From assembly GCA_947584105.1 (NCBI GenBank), contig CANPWK010000076.1:1-5335 (forward strand): 5,335 nt of DNA, read 5' to 3'. The notes beneath the pieces are model-generated. The model ran no database searches. It was not told the DNA's origin and saw only the letters and a list, made by a program, of their open reading frames with translations. This stretch comes from an uncultured Bacilli bacterium. GTDB taxonomy: Bacteria; Bacillota_I; Bacilli_A; RF39; UBA660. Shown piece after piece: positions 4,439 through 5,335 of this stretch. The position numbers were made by a program, and so were the translations under genes. Numbering within the stretch: position 1 is the first letter of the stretch; each line of letters starts with the position of its first letter.

Positions 4439-5035
4439 TTAAATTATCATGATATCATCTTCTTTACCTTCAATAACAATATCAGGATTATAGGTAGTAT
4501 AATCAATATTTCCAAATAACGAGTAAACATTACCATTTTTTATAACTACAACATCTTCATTTTCTTTTACATAGCCAATATCTTCAATATCAAAATATTT
4601 ATTATAATCAATTATTATACTCGCAAAAGTACCATAACACCTAACTATATTATCATACGTTAAAGCAACAATATGAAGTGGTGATATTAATATTTTTTTA
4701 TATTTGTAATTATTATAGTTAATAAATTCAGTAGTAGTGTTGGAGAGTGTAATACACTTCAAAACGTTATCTTTATCACAAGAAAAAGTTGACATACCAT
4801 CTATAAAAATAATATGCTTAATATTTTTATCTATTTTTTTACCGTTTTTAAATAAAGTTCCATCATTCAATAAAACTATAATATCTTTCCAAATCGAAAA
4901 TTTTATATCTTTTATATCTTCAATATTAATATTATTCAAATATATTGTATTATCTTTTATAAGCTGGTATTTTTTTTCTATATCCAAATCATACGCTAGA
5001 TATAGTTTTATACCAAATATACTATCATATTCCAT
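4439..5035 (-). CDS. 198-aa repeat protein, possibly RCC1-like beta-propeller fragment
   Basis: Short hairpin motifs recur through this 198-residue protein: YQLIKDNTIYLNN (23-35), IVLLNDGTLFKNGK (53-66), FSCDKDNVLKCITL (84-97), IVALTYDNIVRCYG (122-135) and VVVIKNGNVYSLFG (162-175). The pattern 'hydrophobic strand, D/N-G/N turn, strand ending in G' is that of RCC1-type blades (LxxDGxVxxxG), at intervals of about 30-40 residues rather than the usual 50. It is soluble-looking, Ile/Asn-rich and lacks a signal peptide. Such propellers usually bind proteins or DNA, and no catalytic motif is visible. The ATG at 5033-5035 has a moderate GGTGAG site about 6 nt upstream, and a promoter lies at 5080-5108. 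Its end is followed by possible decayed coding sequence, so it may be shortened. The family call is tentative. Confidence 0.8.
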   Translation of the reverse strand: MEYDSIFGIKLYLAYDLDIEKKYQLIKDNTIYLNNINIEDIKDIKFSIWKDIIVLLNDGTLFKNGKKIDKNIKHIIFIDGMSTFSCDKDNVLKCITLSNTTTEFINYNNYKYKKILISPLHIVALTYDNIVRCYGTFASIIIDYNKYFDIEDIGYVKENEDVVVIKNGNVYSLFGNIDYTTYNPDIVIEGKEDDIMII

Positions 5036-5079
5036 TTAACTCACCACTTTCTAAAACTCCTATTATCAATATACTAGTT

Positions 5080-5108
5080 TATATAATTATTATCTTTATC
5101 TGATTCAA
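5080..5108 (-). promoter_or_regulatory. Possible promoter of the 198-aa gene
   Basis: On the minus strand: TTGAAT (5103-5108), a 17-bp spacer and TATATA (5080-5085), about 45 bp before the ATG. Each hexamer matches the consensus at four positions, and such matches are easy to find by chance in DNA this AT-rich. The rest of the gap 5036-5240 shows no convincing gene, terminator or partition site. Confidence 0.35.
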
Positions 5109-5240
5109 ATAAACATTTACTTACAGCTTGATCTGTACAAAAGATAAATAATATCCTGGAAAATATTTCTATGAATATATCTTACAATTATATTTTTTCA
5201 TTAGCTTAACATATTTATTTTATCATTTCGTTTATTAATT

Positions 5241-5335
5241 TTATTCTCCATTTATAATTTCTTTAGCTAAGTTCAAATACGCTTTAGCACCTTTAGAATG
5301 CTTTCTATATGCTATTATAGGTTTACCATGAGAAG
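5241..5335 (-). CDS. parA: ParA/Soj-family partition ATPase, C-terminal fragment cut by the window edge
   Basis: The visible 31 codons end in TAA at 5241-5243 and read SHGKPIIAYRKH followed by SKGAKAYLNLAKEIINGE. This is the typical C-terminus of ParA/Soj Walker ATPases, where 'GKPI..Y...S.GA.AY..LAKE' is strongly conserved. The start, the Walker motifs and any N-terminal DNA-binding domain lie beyond the window. ParA proteins form ATP-dependent patterns on the nucleoid that segregate plasmids or chromosomes, normally with a ParB-type partner bound to parS. No ParB-like gene follows it here, and no parS palindrome is visible downstream. A partner could lie upstream, outside the window. With SSB and helicase genes nearby it supports a plasmid or phage-plasmid origin. 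MinD or another deviant Walker ATPase is less likely. Confidence 0.85.
   Translation of the reverse strand, partial: SHGKPIIAYRKHSKGAKAYLNLAKEIINGE

Noticed and set aside
4737..5039. Plus-strand 100-codon open frame opposite the propeller-like gene
   Set aside because: The Ile/Ser/Phe-rich sequence mimics a membrane protein but is the reverse of AT-rich coding DNA, without a start signal.
5086..5200. 35-codon open frame on the minus strand between parA and the 198-aa gene
   Set aside because: It has no start codon or ribosome binding site and no recognisable sequence. A stretch this short is expected by chance.
1..5335. Mycoplasma-type code with TGA read as Trp
   Set aside because: Trp codons checked in the helicase, 144-aa, 71-aa and 198-aa genes are all TGG, and TGA occurs only as a stop.

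Overview
The window is very AT-rich, roughly a quarter to 30% G+C by eye. Every visible Trp codon is TGG, no gene contains an internal TGA, and TGA serves as a stop, so the standard bacterial code fits better than the Mycoplasma code. Strong AGGAG-type ribosome binding sites and an XRE regulator typical of Firmicutes suggest a low-GC Firmicute or related Bacilli lineage. The gene content points to an extrachromosomal or integrative element such as a plasmid, phage-plasmid or prophage: a ParA tail, an SSB, a Pif1-type helicase, a second OB-fold-like protein and a repressor-like regulator, with no ribosomal, metabolic or structural phage genes. The host genus cannot be named from the sequence.

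Layout. At the right edge, on the minus strand, is the C-terminus of a ParA/Soj ATPase (5241-5335). Below it on the same strand is a 198-aa protein with repeated hairpin motifs like an RCC1-type propeller (4439-5035), followed by a possible decayed reading frame (4338-4415). A minus-strand promoter with an overlapping dyad (4252-4283) then leads into a three-gene run: an unknown 144-aa protein, a short SSB overlapping it by 11 bp, and an unknown 71-aa protein. This run meets the plus-strand XRE regulator (2713-3126) tail to tail at a 13-bp-stem bidirectional terminator. Left of the regulator is a 347-bp regulatory region. Beyond it lies a tightly coupled minus-strand cassette of Pif1-like helicase, OB-fold-like protein and acidic Cys-containing protein, joined by ATGA and TAATG junctions.

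How it may work together. The minus-strand genes look like a replication/recombination module: a helicase, two ssDNA-binding-type proteins and a partition ATPase nearby. The most interesting part is 2366-2712. It contains two good sigma-A promoters pointing at each other, one for the regulator (plus strand) and one for the helicase operon (minus strand). Their predicted transcripts overlap by about 90 nt across an unusually GC-rich patch with direct repeats, a dyad and operator-like 9-mers. This resembles the face-to-face switch of phages P2 and 186, and is my best candidate for an undescribed regulatory system. It is inferred from sequence only.
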